From assembly GCF_034259105.1 (NCBI RefSeq), contig NZ_CP139478.1, forward strand, positions 575,501-639,500: DNA of 64,000 bases, written 5' to 3'. The first letter of the stretch is position 1. The number at the start of each line of letters is the position of its first letter. Source of the DNA: Limosilactobacillus reuteri (GTDB lineage: Bacteria; Bacillota; Bacilli; Lactobacillales; Lactobacillaceae). This document shows positions 17,409-26,012 of the stretch, piece by piece. Made by a program: the position numbers and the translations under genes. Under the pieces are notes generated by a model that saw only the letters and a list, made by a program, of their open reading frames with translations, searched no databases and was not told where the DNA came from.

Positions 17409-17978
17409 ATGAAAACTGAAAAAGAGAAAATGCTAGCAGGAGAAGTTTTTAACGTTTACGATCCCGAATTAGTTAAAGAGCGCCAATATGCCCGCCAATT
17501 AGTTGAGCGCTTTAATGCTTTTGGCGAGATGAATCTGACTGCAAGCAATACTGTGATTCGTCAATTGTTTGGACACGTTGGCGAAAAGTGTGAAGTTCAT
17601 CCGCAATTCAAATGTGATTATGGTTATAACATTTATGTAGATGATGATTTTTTCACTAATTATGATTGTGTCATGCTTGATGTCAGTCCAATTCGGATTG
17701 GGAAGCATTGTTTATTGGGACCGCGAGTGCAGATTTATACTGTCAATCATCTCTTGGATCCACGATTACGACGCAATGGAGTTTATGGCCAAAGTAAGGA
17801 TGTCATTATTGGGGATGATGCGTGGATTGGTGGCGGGGCAATTATTTGTCCAGGTGTAACTTTGGGTAATAATGTAATTGTTGGTGCTGGAAGTGTAGTG
17901 ACAAAGTCGTTTGGTGAGAATGTTGTGATTGCGGGTAATCCAGCACGAATCATTAAAGAGAATCCATATGTAGAATAA
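17409..17978 (+). CDS. Sugar O-acetyltransferase (Maa/LacA family)
   Basis: Hexapeptide-repeat acetyltransferase of 189 residues. The N-terminal maltose/galactoside acetyltransferase domain is KMLAGEVFNVYDPELV. The left-handed beta-helix repeats run from about residue 70 to 180, with catalytic-type His in YTVNHLLDP near 117 and the terminal VIAGNPARII signature. It transfers acetyl from CoA to a sugar hydroxyl, usually for detoxification; the substrate here is unknown. It uses a GGAG site directly after the araA terminator and may be part of the arabinose response. Confidence 0.88.
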   Translation: MKTEKEKMLAGEVFNVYDPELVKERQYARQLVERFNAFGEMNLTASNTVIRQLFGHVGEKCEVHPQFKCDYGYNIYVDDDFFTNYDCVMLDVSPIRIGKHCLLGPRVQIYTVNHLLDPRLRRNGVYGQSKDVIIGDDAWIGGGAIICPGVTLGNNVIVGAGSVVTKSFGENVVIAGNPARIIKENPYVE

Positions 17979-18009
17979 TTGATTATTTCCCGGGTTATTT
18001 TTAATGCAA

Positions 18010-18060
18010 AAAGGGAACCAAGATATGGTCATGTGATGGCCGTTATCTTGGTTCCCTTTA
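18010..18060. terminator. Bidirectional terminator
   Basis: AAAGGGAACCAAGATA pairs with TATCTTGGTTCCCTTT between convergent genes (acetyltransferase and aldo/keto reductase). A and T runs on both sides allow function in both directions. Confidence 0.85.
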
Positions 18061-18066
18061 TCATTC

Positions 18067-18909
18067 TTAATATTTAAGGTTATATTCGTAAACTAGTGCT
18101 GGTTCTTTACCGACACGTGTAAAGTTATTTAAGTTATTAATAGCAGTCATTTCCTCGTTGCTTAATGTGAAGTCATAGATGTTAATATTTTGCTTGATTC
18201 GCGCTTCATGAACTGACTTTGGAATGAAGGCGATCCCGCTTTGCAAATGCCAGCGGAGGACAACTTGAGCAGCAGACTTATGATGGTTAGCAGCGATTTT
18301 ATTGAGGAGTGGGTTATTAAGGATGGTTCCACGCCCAAGCGGACTCCACGCCTGGGTAACAATATCATGTTCCTTATCGTATTGGAGCAATGGTTGTTGG
18401 TTTAGGCGAGGATGACGTTCGATTTGATTAATAACGGGCATCTCATGCGCTTGAGTAGCAAGATACTGAAGGTGAATCATTTGATAGTTACTAACACCGA
18501 TTGAACGGGTCAGCCCTTCCTTTTTTAATTCTTCAAGGGCTGACCAAGTATCAAAGAAAGCTCGCTCAATTGGCCAATGAATAAGTAAAAGGTTAACATA
18601 ATCAAGCTTCAACTTTTGAAGGGAGTCTTTAACAGAGGCAATTGTTTGCTTAAACCCTTGATTAGGTTCAGATACTTTTGTGGTAATAAAAAGATCCTCA
18701 CGAGGTAAACCAAGCTCCTGTAAGGCATTTCCAACCTCTGCTTCGTTTTTATATAATTGCGCGGTATCAAAAAGACGATAGCCAGCATCATAGGCATACC
18801 TTATCGCGGAGGTAATCGTACTTTGATCAGTAATTTTATATAAGCCGAATCCTTCTTGAGGCATTAATTGCCCATCAGCAAGTAATAATTGTTTTACATC
18901 GTTATTCAT
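18067..18909 (-). CDS. Aldo/keto reductase
   Basis: NADPH-dependent (beta/alpha)8 reductase of 280 residues. The catalytic tetrad is visible: Asp in FDTAQLY and its Tyr (near 48-53), Lys in TTKVSEP (near 77), and His in LLIHWP (near 110). Cofactor-site motifs GVSNYQM, PVINQIERHP and IPKSVHEARI are present. The start ATG overlaps the end of araR by 8 bases (ATGAATAA), so the two are one transcription unit. An arabinose-related aldehyde or ketose could be the substrate; this is inference from context. Confidence 0.9.
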   Translation of the reverse strand: MNNDVKQLLLADGQLMPQEGFGLYKITDQSTITSAIRYAYDAGYRLFDTAQLYKNEAEVGNALQELGLPREDLFITTKVSEPNQGFKQTIASVKDSLQKLKLDYVNLLLIHWPIERAFFDTWSALEELKKEGLTRSIGVSNYQMIHLQYLATQAHEMPVINQIERHPRLNQQPLLQYDKEHDIVTQAWSPLGRGTILNNPLLNKIAANHHKSAAQVVLRWHLQSGIAFIPKSVHEARIKQNINIYDFTLSNEEMTAINNLNNFTRVGKEPALVYEYNLKY

Positions 18910-19999
18910 TGGAATTCTCCTTTGTAATAAGCGGAGCAGTCGATTGTCCCTTAATTATCGTTGGGGTATAAATTTTTGAAGTGACTTCTTCGCCTGCAAT
19001 CATTTTTAAGATCATTTTCCCAGCATCTTCACCTAGTTGACGTTTGGGGTGATTAGCTGTAGTGAGGCTAGGGGAGATAATTTGCGCCATTTCATAGTTA
19101 TCAAAACCTATTACTGAAATATCAGTCGGCACTTGTTTTCCCTGTTTCTGAAGATGACTAATAACTCTAGTTGCAAGGCGGTCATTATAGCAGGCAATCG
19201 CAGTAATATCATTATTACTATTAAGCATCATGTCGACTTTTTTGATAATATCTTCATAGTCTTCGCTTGATTGGTACATAATAACATTTGATTTAGTGGT
19301 GGGGATATTGTTACCTTGATAGGCTTTGATCATTCCAGCCATGCGGTCAACGCCTTGTTGATCATCTATTTGGAATACTCCTAAAATATTAGTATGTCCA
19401 AGGCTAAAGAGGTATTTTACCAAATTCTCCTCTGCTTCCCGGTCTTTTGTCAGTAAAGAAGGAAAATTAAAGCCAGGATAAGTAGAGTGAAATAGGATTG
19501 TTGGAATTTTATATTTCTGGACTTGCCGATAAAGATCTAAGTTAGGATTAGGCATGGCGCTTTCAGTCGGCTCAATAATTAACCCAGCGATTTGAAGATC
19601 CAACATATTTAAGATTGTTTGGCGTTCGCGTTTATGGTCATTAAGCGTATTTCCGACAATCATTGAGTAACCTTGTTCTGTTACCACACTATCAATTCCA
19701 GAAATGATTGGAGGGAAGATATAGTCAGCCATATGAGTACTGATTACCCCAATGATTTTATTCTTTTCACTTTTTGTCCAATCGCGTTGCCAGTCTTGAA
19801 CAAACATTCCACCACCCTGAATACGGTAAATATAGTGTTCGTTTTCAAGGTCACCAACAGCGCGACGAATTGTATAACGTGATACATTAAAACGTTTCAT
19901 TAAGGCACTTTCAGTTGGCAGTTTTTCATTGATTTTATATTTTCCATCAATAATTTCGTTTCGTAAAGTTTGCTTTACTGCTTCATATTTCACTTCCAA
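18902..19999 (-). CDS. araR: Arabinose repressor, GntR/LacI hybrid
   Basis: The 365-residue regulator has a GntR-type winged HTH (residues about 1-70: KYKINEKLPTESALMKRFNVS) fused to a LacI/periplasmic-binding effector domain (IIGVISTHMADYIFP onward, FDNYEMAQIISP near 310). This fusion is typical of AraR, which releases DNA on binding L-arabinose. The operator in the ara promoter at 11966 fits it. Start is TTG at 19999, preceded by AGGAG. An IS30-type element lies 37 bp upstream and separates the gene from its original upstream DNA, so its expression may now depend on sequences in the IS end. Confidence 0.93.
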   Translation of the reverse strand: MEVKYEAVKQTLRNEIIDGKYKINEKLPTESALMKRFNVSRYTIRRAVGDLENEHYIYRIQGGGMFVQDWQRDWTKSEKNKIIGVISTHMADYIFPPIISGIDSVVTEQGYSMIVGNTLNDHKRERQTILNMLDLQIAGLIIEPTESAMPNPNLDLYRQVQKYKIPTILFHSTYPGFNFPSLLTKDREAEENLVKYLFSLGHTNILGVFQIDDQQGVDRMAGMIKAYQGNNIPTTKSNVIMYQSSEDYEDIIKKVDMMLNSNNDITAIACYNDRLATRVISHLQKQGKQVPTDISVIGFDNYEMAQIISPSLTTANHPKRQLGEDAGKMILKMIAGEEVTSKIYTPTIIKGQSTAPLITKENSNE

Positions 20000-20039
20000 T
20001 GCTTTGCGCTCCTATCTTAATAAAATTAGTTTTGAATAT

Positions 20040-21094
20040 GGTAGATTGTAAAATTTAAGTTGAACATATTAGTGGACATAAAAACCCATAAAGGTCTTTA
20101 ATGGTGTCACCACAACATTCCATTAGAAAGAAGGACCTTTATGGGCACCACTATTTTATCATTTGAAGACCGTGTTGTCATCGAAACTCTTCGTTATGAA
20201 AACCGCTCCCTTAAATACATCGCTGATTACCTTGGCTTCAGTAAAACCACGATCTTTAATGAGGTTCATCGTTTGACTGGTGAATATCACGCAGTTAAAG
20301 CTCAAGCTGATCATGAAGCTAAACTTAGTCATCGTGGGCGTAAAACCATCTTAACGACTAACCTCAAGCGATTAATTGAAGAAAAGATTAAGATCCAAAA
20401 ATGGTCGATTGAACAAGTGGCTCATGTAGTTAGAATCGCCTACAAGACCATCTACAACTGGATTGATCAAGGAGTATTGGATATTGGCGTGGCTGATTTA
20501 CCTGACCATGGAATTCGCCGCCGACGAGCCAAAGAAACCCGTGGGACTTTTAGCCATGGACGTTCCATTGAAGATCGTCCCGCTGAAGTTATTGACCGTC
20601 ATACCTCAGGTCACTTTGAAGCAGATACAGTTTTATCTGGAAAGCGTAAAGGTCAAGCAATAGCTACGTTTGTCGAGCGTAAGAGTCGTCTTACCATCGT
20701 TAAACGGCTTCAGGGACGAGATAGTACCTCAATGACCAAGGCCATTTTAGAATTAGCTAATCAGTTAGAAGATAATCTCAAGACCCTTACTGTTGACCAT
20801 GGGAAAGAATTCGCTAACTACAAGCTAATTGAAGAGCAGGCCAGGTTCCCCCTCTACTTTGCGCATGCTTATTCTCCACATGAACGAGGCAGTAATGAGA
20901 ATCGCAACCGAGTACTACGACGCTTTATCCCCAAAGGTCAACCGATTGAGGAAATCACTGATGATGAGTTAATTCAAATCAACTGGTATTTGAACTCCAG
21001 ACCACTCAAATGCTTAAACTGGCGAACGCCGATTGAAGTCTTTTTACTTAATCTACGTCACTAAATTTGTTCAAGTTATTTCTTGCAATCTGCC
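20040..21094 (+). mobile_element. IS30-family element type C
   Basis: 1055-bp element with inverted repeats GGTAGATTG...GTTGAACA at left and the matching GGCAGATTG...CTTGAACA read inward from the right. The flanking duplication is ATAT (20036-20039 and 21095-21098); as AT repeats are ambiguous, the true duplication may be shorter. Inserted between usp and araR. Confidence 0.88.
20141..21064 (+). CDS. IS30-family transposase (307 aa)
   Basis: Complete transposase of element C. HTH near residues 8-45 (DRVVIETLRYENRSLKYIAD). DDE residues appear in GHFEADTVLSG, TVDHGKEF and ERGSNENRNRVLRR. Distinct from both A- and B-type transposases here. Start ATG follows AAGAAAGGACC. Intact. Confidence 0.93.
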   Translation: MGTTILSFEDRVVIETLRYENRSLKYIADYLGFSKTTIFNEVHRLTGEYHAVKAQADHEAKLSHRGRKTILTTNLKRLIEEKIKIQKWSIEQVAHVVRIAYKTIYNWIDQGVLDIGVADLPDHGIRRRRAKETRGTFSHGRSIEDRPAEVIDRHTSGHFEADTVLSGKRKGQAIATFVERKSRLTIVKRLQGRDSTSMTKAILELANQLEDNLKTLTVDHGKEFANYKLIEEQARFPLYFAHAYSPHERGSNENRNRVLRRFIPKGQPIEEITDDELIQINWYLNSRPLKCLNWRTPIEVFLLNLRH

Positions 21095-21100
21095 ATATAT

Positions 21101-21149
21101 AAAAAATGCTCCATATAATTAGCAACCCGCTAACGCTTATGAAGCATTT
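21101..21149 (-). terminator. Terminator of usp
   Basis: On the minus strand CAAATGCTTC pairs with GGAGCATTT around a 30-base loop region, ending in a T6 run. It lies directly beside element C. Confidence 0.7.
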
Positions 21150-21169
21150 GATTGATTTTATCTTGATAT

Positions 21170-21658
21170 TTAGAACCGACGCTTCTTTGGATTTTCGATT
21201 GGCTTGTTATCCAAATCGGTCCGTACTACTAGAACATCGCAAATGGCTGTTCGAGTAACAAATTCGGTAACAGAACCGATCAAAATTCGTTCAACAGCGT
21301 TTAGCCCAGTAGCACCAATCATGATGAGGTCAGCACCCATTTCCTTTGGCATGTCCCGAGCAATAATTGTCTTTGGAGCACCATATTCAATGGAGTAACT
21401 AGCATTTTCAACACCGTGCTCTTTAGCATAGTCGATGTACTTGTCTAAAGTCTTCTTTGCAGTTTCTGTAACTTGTTCAACCATTGAAGTATCGAAACTA
21501 GAAATGTTTTGGAATGCACGTGTGTCAACAACGTGAAGCAAACGTAATTCGGTGTCTGCACCATTACGTTTTGCTACAGCAACAGCTTTCTTAAAAGCCA
21601 ATTCAGCTTCTTTAGAACCGTCAACAGGAACTAAAATGTGTTTGTATTCTTGTGCCAT
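21170..21658 (-). CDS. uspA: Universal stress protein, UspA family
   Basis: 162-residue UspA domain with N-terminal HILVPVDGSKEAELAF and the nucleotide-binding GATGLNAVERILIGSVTEFV motif (G-2x-G-9x-G-S/T), so an ATP-binding member. The C-terminus is basic (NPKKRRF). Start ATG follows AGGAGGGC. A -10 TATAAT is read on the minus strand at 21703-21698. Together with the small membrane gene and the RNA upstream it forms the known lacto-usp arrangement. Confidence 0.93.
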   Translation of the reverse strand: MAQEYKHILVPVDGSKEAELAFKKAVAVAKRNGADTELRLLHVVDTRAFQNISSFDTSMVEQVTETAKKTLDKYIDYAKEHGVENASYSIEYGAPKTIIARDMPKEMGADLIMIGATGLNAVERILIGSVTEFVTRTAICDVLVVRTDLDNKPIENPKKRRF

Positions 21659-21741
21659 AATTGTAGTGCCCTCCTGAAATCTTTATATTGTATACTTATT
21701 ATACACTTTTTCACTATTGAGCGTAAAGCGCCTACGAAATA

Positions 21742-22038
21742 TTACTTGCGATGATTTACGCGAAAATCAGCAGTAATTGCGAAAGCCATTAATGTTTCGC
21801 TGACACAGCCGATGATTACCATAATAACTAGGAAGCCGGTATTGTTTGTCCATCCGGAAATGATGCTTAGAATCCCGACAATAGTCATCACAATTCCCCA
21901 ATTTTTTAATTGTGGAGCTAGATATTTGCTTTTAGTAGGGTCAAAAACAAGAAATGGCTTATGGATGTGAGTTAAGAGGAAGATTCCTTCAAAAAGAGCA
22001 ATCAAACCAAACAGGGTCATTAGAAGTGGTAACAACAT
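21742..22038 (-). CDS. Small membrane protein, unknown
   Basis: 98 residues with two to three hydrophobic segments (about 2-22, 45-62 and 66-88) and a short basic tail. I do not recognise a named family with confidence. It lies between usp and the 6S RNA, matching the hypothetical gene described in lacto-usp loci of lactic acid bacteria. Start ATG 22038 follows GGATGG. Function unknown. Confidence 0.7.
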   Translation of the reverse strand: MLLPLLMTLFGLIALFEGIFLLTHIHKPFLVFDPTKSKYLAPQLKNWGIVMTIVGILSIISGWTNNTGFLVIMVIIGCVSETLMAFAITADFRVNHRK

Positions 22039-22056
22039 AAAAATCCATCCTATCTA

Positions 22057-22308
22057 TAATGAAATTAAAATGAGGGTGAGAAAAAGCAAAAATCTTTCTC
22101 ACCCTCACTAAATATGTACGAAAACTCCGTTGGTGCCGTTAATTGTCATTCAGTGTTGACCTGTGTTTAAGACAGGTGGGACACGGCTGCCTAATATTCA
22201 ACTACCAAGTGTAAAGGCATGTTGTCCAAAAGGCAATGCACTAGTCCCAAAGTAATAAGACTGTAAGGCAAATCTGCGTTTAGACAACGCGTACACTACA
22301 GAATTTTC
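22057..22308 (-). ncRNA. ssrS: 6S RNA (lacto-usp motif)
   Basis: A minus-strand transcription unit lies between rarA and the small membrane gene. The promoter is TTGCAC (22343-22338), 17-bp spacer, TATTAT (22320-22315). The roughly 245-nt RNA ends in a strong terminator (GAGGGTGAGAAA pairing back at 22061-22095). Its 5' end (TGTACG, CGTTG) pairs with its 3' part (CAACG, CGTACA), giving the closing stem expected of 6S RNA. The lacto-usp motif, found upstream of a hypothetical gene plus usp in lactic acid bacteria, has been proposed to be 6S RNA; this locus has exactly that layout. 6S RNA binds the housekeeping RNA polymerase and tunes transcription in stationary phase. Confidence 0.78.
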
Positions 22309-22343
22309 ACTTTTATAATAGCATTTTTAAGTGGTTGGTGCAA

Positions 22344-23648
22344 TTATTTGCTCGGATGATGTTTACCTCGTAAAGTACGCTGTTGAGCCTTCCGTAATTG
22401 CCAATATTGTCGGCCCAAACTAGCTTCAAAACGACCATTATTTTTGGGTTGGTAGTATTGGGCATCTTTAATTCGGTCAGGCAAATATTGCTGAGCTACC
22501 CAATCTTGAGGGTGGTCATGAGGATAAGCATAATCTATCCCGTGCCCTAGCTTAGCAGCTCCTTTATAATGGGCATCTTTAAGGTGAGCTGGAACGTCAC
22601 CAAAGCCACCTTGACGGACCTGAGCAAGAGCTTCATCAATTGCATTAATTCCCGAATTGGATTTTGGTGACAGGCATAGTTCGATAACAGCATCTGCTAA
22701 GGGGATTCGTGCCTCTGGAAAGCCCACTCGTTCTGCAGTTTGAACTGCCGTAACAGCTCGTTGCACGGCAGGCATATTCGCAAGTCCAATATCTTCGTAG
22801 GCTGTGACCATTAGGCGCCGTGCAATAATAGGAAGATCGCCAGCTTCAATTAACCGAGCAAGATAGTGGAGTGCCGCATCAGTATCTGACCCGCGAATAG
22901 ACTTTTGAAAGGCTGAGATGACATCATAATGAGCATCGCCATCTTTATCAGCGGATAGCGCCTTTTTCTGGACGCTTTCTTCAATAATCGGTAGCGTAAG
23001 ATGAATTTTCCCATCTTCACTTGGATCAGTTGATTTGGCAGCAAGTTCTAATCCATTTAAGGCACTTCGAAGATCACCATTGGTCGCTGCTACTAGTTGG
23101 TCCTCAGCGTTTTCTTCAAGGACTAATGGTAGATTACCTAGACCGCGTTCTTTATCAACTAATGCACACTGGATAGCGGTCTTCATTTCATCAGTTGAAA
23201 GTGGGTGAACTGGGAAAATTTGCGTCCGACTGCGAATGGCGGGATTAATACTAATATATGGATTTTCTGTTGTCGCCCCGATAAGGATAATTCGTCCGTT
23301 TTCGAGGTGCGGAAGAAGAAAATCCTGTTTTACTTTATCTAATCGATGGATTTCGTCGAGTAGTAAAATCACCGTTCCGCTCATCTTAGCTTCTTCTGCG
23401 ACGATTTGTAAATCCTTTTTTGTATCAGTTGCCGCATTTAGTTTTCGAAAAGCATATTTAGTTGAACCAGCAATCGCACTAGCAATGCTGGTCTTACCAG
23501 TTCCGGGAGGACCGTATAGAATCATTGAAGAAAGCATTTTTGCTTTAACCATGCGTGAGATGATTTTACCTGGTCCGACAAGGTGTTGTTGACCGACCAC
23601 TTCATCTAACGTTCGCGGCCGCATTCGATAAGCAAGTGGTTGTTGCAT
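22344..23648 (-). CDS. rarA: Replication-associated recombination protein A (AAA+ ATPase)
   Basis: RarA/MgsA/WHIP-family clamp-loader-like ATPase that acts at stalled replication forks. 434 residues. Walker A GPPGTGKT at residues 46-53, Walker B LLLDEIHR near 96-103, sensor GATTENP near 125 and the C-terminal tetramer region with GINAIDEALA and FGDVPAHLKDAHY. Start ATG 23648, 3 bp after yueI, so coupled. The 6S RNA promoter overlaps its stop region. Confidence 0.95.
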   Translation of the reverse strand: MQQPLAYRMRPRTLDEVVGQQHLVGPGKIISRMVKAKMLSSMILYGPPGTGKTSIASAIAGSTKYAFRKLNAATDTKKDLQIVAEEAKMSGTVILLLDEIHRLDKVKQDFLLPHLENGRIILIGATTENPYISINPAIRSRTQIFPVHPLSTDEMKTAIQCALVDKERGLGNLPLVLEENAEDQLVAATNGDLRSALNGLELAAKSTDPSEDGKIHLTLPIIEESVQKKALSADKDGDAHYDVISAFQKSIRGSDTDAALHYLARLIEAGDLPIIARRLMVTAYEDIGLANMPAVQRAVTAVQTAERVGFPEARIPLADAVIELCLSPKSNSGINAIDEALAQVRQGGFGDVPAHLKDAHYKGAAKLGHGIDYAYPHDHPQDWVAQQYLPDRIKDAQYYQPKNNGRFEASLGRQYWQLRKAQQRTLRGKHHPSK

Positions 23649-23651
23649 ATA

Positions 23652-24140
23652 TTAGCCACGATCCTTTCTATGGAAGAGATGGTGGAAAAAACTTTGATGT
23701 TGATCATTGTTTTTTTCAGTCGTACTATTATTTGAATTTACCAGATTGGGATATCGTTTTTTGACGTCGACTGGTGATTGGTAAACAACTGTTTTTGCCG
23801 CTACGACAACTGCTAATGAATCTGGGTCAATTTTATATTCCGGATCAGTTTTTAATGTAAATTGAGCATTATCTTTAGCAGCAGTTTGAATGTATGGATG
23901 AATTTCGTCGTGAGGGAGATTACCGTTGATAAAAACAAGGTTGCCAATTCCACGATCTAACTCGGCAGTTAATGCCGGTGTCCAATCTTGTTCATGTAGT
24001 TCTTGAACACTAATTGTTAGACAGACGCGTTCACGGAATGTTCCGAGGTATTTTTGCTGTTCATCAGGCTTGATTTTTGGTGTACCGTAAACAGCATTGT
24101 CGATTCGCTGTTGAGCAGCACTTTTTTCTTGTTCAGACAT
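23652..24140 (-). CDS. yueI: DUF1694 family protein (YueI-like)
   Basis: 162-residue soluble protein of the YueI/DUF1694 family: TFRERVCLTISVQEL followed by DRGIGNLVFINGNLPHDEIHPYIQTA and a flexible, charged C-terminus with two HH pairs. Function unknown; the fold resembles small ribosome-associated L7Ae-like proteins, which is recollection rather than evidence here. Start ATG 24140 follows AAGGAGGC. First gene of the yueI-rarA unit. Confidence 0.85.
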   Translation of the reverse strand: MSEQEKSAAQQRIDNAVYGTPKIKPDEQQKYLGTFRERVCLTISVQELHEQDWTPALTAELDRGIGNLVFINGNLPHDEIHPYIQTAAKDNAQFTLKTDPEYKIDPDSLAVVVAAKTVVYQSPVDVKKRYPNLVNSNNSTTEKNNDQHQSFFHHLFHRKDRG

Positions 24141-24273
24141 ATTGAACGCCTCCTTATCATGCAATTGTAACACGAAATGCAGAAAACTATATTTCTTGAT
24201 AATGTTATAATTTTTGTTATATCATGACTATGAAAAAACAAAAGTAGGCTAACATATAAGGGAAGTGATTATT

Positions 24274-24549
24274 ATGTTTAGTGCAGTATTTTGGGTTTTA
24301 GCATTTTGGTTTATTGTCAATCTAGTCTGGACAATTGCGCGTCTTAATAATCGGATGATGTCAAGAACGTTTGCCTGGATAAATGTAGTGGCAGTAGTAA
24401 TTGGCTTTTGGACGTTTTACGCTGCCAGCAATGGCGGGGGCGGAATTGCTCCTTGGTTTCGGTTGATGAATTGGACTAACATTGTTCTTGCCATTTTTCA
24501 ATTTTATAATGGATACCGCCCACATCAATATGGTGGTAAAAAATCATAG
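24274..24549 (+). CDS. Small membrane protein, unknown
   Basis: 91 residues with three hydrophobic segments (about 2-20, 33-50, 64-78), a Gly-rich turn SNGGGGIAPW and a C-terminus ending HQYGGKKS. Start ATG 24274 follows AGGGAAGTGATT; an in-frame ATG nine bases upstream overlaps that site. It is divergent from yueI. I do not recognise a family. Confidence 0.7.
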   Translation: MFSAVFWVLAFWFIVNLVWTIARLNNRMMSRTFAWINVVAVVIGFWTFYAASNGGGGIAPWFRLMNWTNIVLAIFQFYNGYRPHQYGGKKS

Positions 24550-24574
24550 GTCTAATTAAAAAATCTTATAAAAA

Positions 24575-24622
24575 GGCGAGGCTGGGAGAAAACTTTTGTT
24601 TTCTCTCAGCCTCAACTGCTTT
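24575..24622 (+). terminator. Terminator of gaggctggg type
   Basis: GAGGCTGGGAGAAAAC pairs with GTTTTCTCTCAGCCTC and is followed by a T-containing tract. Ends the small membrane gene. Confidence 0.75.
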
Positions 24623-24639
24623 TATGAACAATAGTAAGA

Positions 24640-24766
24640 TAACGTGGAAAATAATCACAAGGCTTGAGTCTAAGTACGAACGATAATCAGCCTGTGCCGT
24701 GCCAATCACCGTTCTATCCTTAGCCCACCGCCTTGTCGAGGAGATTATTTTCCACTCCCCTTTGGT
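24640..24766. repeat. Long imperfect palindrome, candidate structured RNA or miniature repeat
   Basis: The outer arms GTGGAAAATAAT and ATTATTTTCCAC enclose nested complementary blocks (CAAGGC/GCCTTG, CTAAG/CTTAG, GAACG/CGTTC), making one 120-nt hairpin-like structure with no reading frame. It lies between convergent genes. One strand shares closing arms and the core TTGGCA...AGGCTGATT with the rpsD leader at 34240-34400. It may be a structured RNA, an elaborate terminator for the glyoxalase gene, or a dispersed palindromic repeat. Confidence 0.5.
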
Positions 24767-24769
24767 GTT

Positions 24770-25177
24770 TTATTTTACAATTTCACAGAATTCGATTGTT
24801 TCACTGTTAGGACCTTCAATGTTGAAGAACTTAATTCCCTTATCCCAGAAGTCAAGGTGTTGAACCTCATCGTCCTTTAGTTTGAAACCTTCAGCCTTAG
24901 CAGCCTTGAAAGCCGCGTCAGCATTACTAGTATTAAGGGAAATGTGGTTAATAGCACCTGTTTCGTGAACGGCACCGTCACCAGTCCAGATTTCTAAAGT
25001 GAGGTGGCCATATTGCATGAAAACAACTTCATTTCCTTGGTCATCAGTATCAAATTCACCAAGCTTTTTGAAACCAAGCTTTTCCCAAAAAGCAATTGTT
25101 TTTGCCATATCATCGGTTGGAATCCCAATGTGTTGTACAGCGTCAAAGTAACCTGCTAAACTCTTGTTAAATGCCAT
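24770..25177 (-). CDS. VOC/glyoxalase superfamily protein
   Basis: 135-residue vicinal-oxygen-chelate protein with two beta-alpha-beta-beta-beta modules. Candidate metal ligands: His in VQHIGIPT (near 16), Glu in LTLEIW (near 62), His in INHISLNT (near 77) and the C-terminal Glu in ETIEFCEIV. It could be lactoylglutathione-lyase-like or an antibiotic or catechol-type VOC enzyme; the substrate cannot be told. It starts 24 bp after the YczE-like gene and shares its promoter. Confidence 0.82.
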   Translation of the reverse strand: MAFNKSLAGYFDAVQHIGIPTDDMAKTIAFWEKLGFKKLGEFDTDDQGNEVVFMQYGHLTLEIWTGDGAVHETGAINHISLNTSNADAAFKAAKAEGFKLKDDEVQHLDFWDKGIKFFNIEGPNSETIEFCEIVK

Positions 25178-25201
25178 AATAAAATCACTCCTGTATAAAT
25201 T

Positions 25202-25945
25202 TTAATTACCAATATCAAGTGCTTGGTGCTTTAATTTAGGGAAGATATAACGGTCTGCCCAACCAGTAATTGCACCTTGGAAGGCAAGGGCAAATAATGT
25301 TCCTAATCCAAAGTTATAAATACCGCCTTGCATGAATGCAGCGATAATTGCCATAATTGTTGGTGGAATGTATGATAACCACATCGCAATTGTTGCGTTA
25401 CCATGGCAATAACGGAAACGAATAATTTGGAAAAGGTCATCAGCGGGGTGTAACACGAGGTTGACACGCTGATAAATTGAAATGGCGGTTCCGATGAAAG
25501 CAACCCCTAAGAAGTTAATGAAAACATATGGGATAATCATCGGTAAAGTAGTGGCGTCCGGCATAATTCGGTTAAAGATGTCAGAGAACCACTGGATAAA
25601 AATAGAAAATGGCAACATGAAAATAAAATTACCACCAATTCGTCGCCAGTCCCACTTATGCATCAAAATTGCGTTGAGGACAGAAGTTAACATCCCTAAG
25701 ACCATGAAAGCCCAGAAAAGGGTCATTGAATTATTCCCTAAAACGGCAATCCCTAGGTTGTTTTCTGCGGCTGTCCAATAAGCGGAGCCAAGAAATTGTG
25801 GGTGGACGTGTGAACTTGTAACAAGTGTTAGGACGTTCCCCATTGAGTTAATAACAATTGATAGTGCAAAGTATGCCCAACTAGCAGTTAATGAAATTGT
25901 TCGCTCGGCAACTTGACCTTGTACTGGAACTTTTTCTTGTTCCAT
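25202..25945 (-). CDS. YczE/YitT-like integral membrane protein
   Basis: 247 residues with about five to six hydrophobic segments. The layout (SWAYFALSIVINSMGNVLTL at the N-terminus, MLPFSIFIQWFSDIFNRIMP, PYVFINFLGVAFIGTAISIYQR) resembles the YczE/YyaS/YitT family of uncharacterised membrane proteins; assignment is moderate. First gene of a two-gene unit with the VOC protein, driven by the promoter at 26013-26041 that carries a palindromic operator. Start ATG 25945 follows GGGAG. Confidence 0.68.
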   Translation of the reverse strand: MEQEKVPVQGQVAERTISLTASWAYFALSIVINSMGNVLTLVTSSHVHPQFLGSAYWTAAENNLGIAVLGNNSMTLFWAFMVLGMLTSVLNAILMHKWDWRRIGGNFIFMLPFSIFIQWFSDIFNRIMPDATTLPMIIPYVFINFLGVAFIGTAISIYQRVNLVLHPADDLFQIIRFRYCHGNATIAMWLSYIPPTIMAIIAAFMQGGIYNFGLGTLFALAFQGAITGWADRYIFPKLKHQALDIGN

Positions 25946-26012
25946 TTATATTCTCCCTTCCAACTTGACCAATCATTTGGTGAAGTTATTCACTTTCTCT
26001 CTACGATGAATT

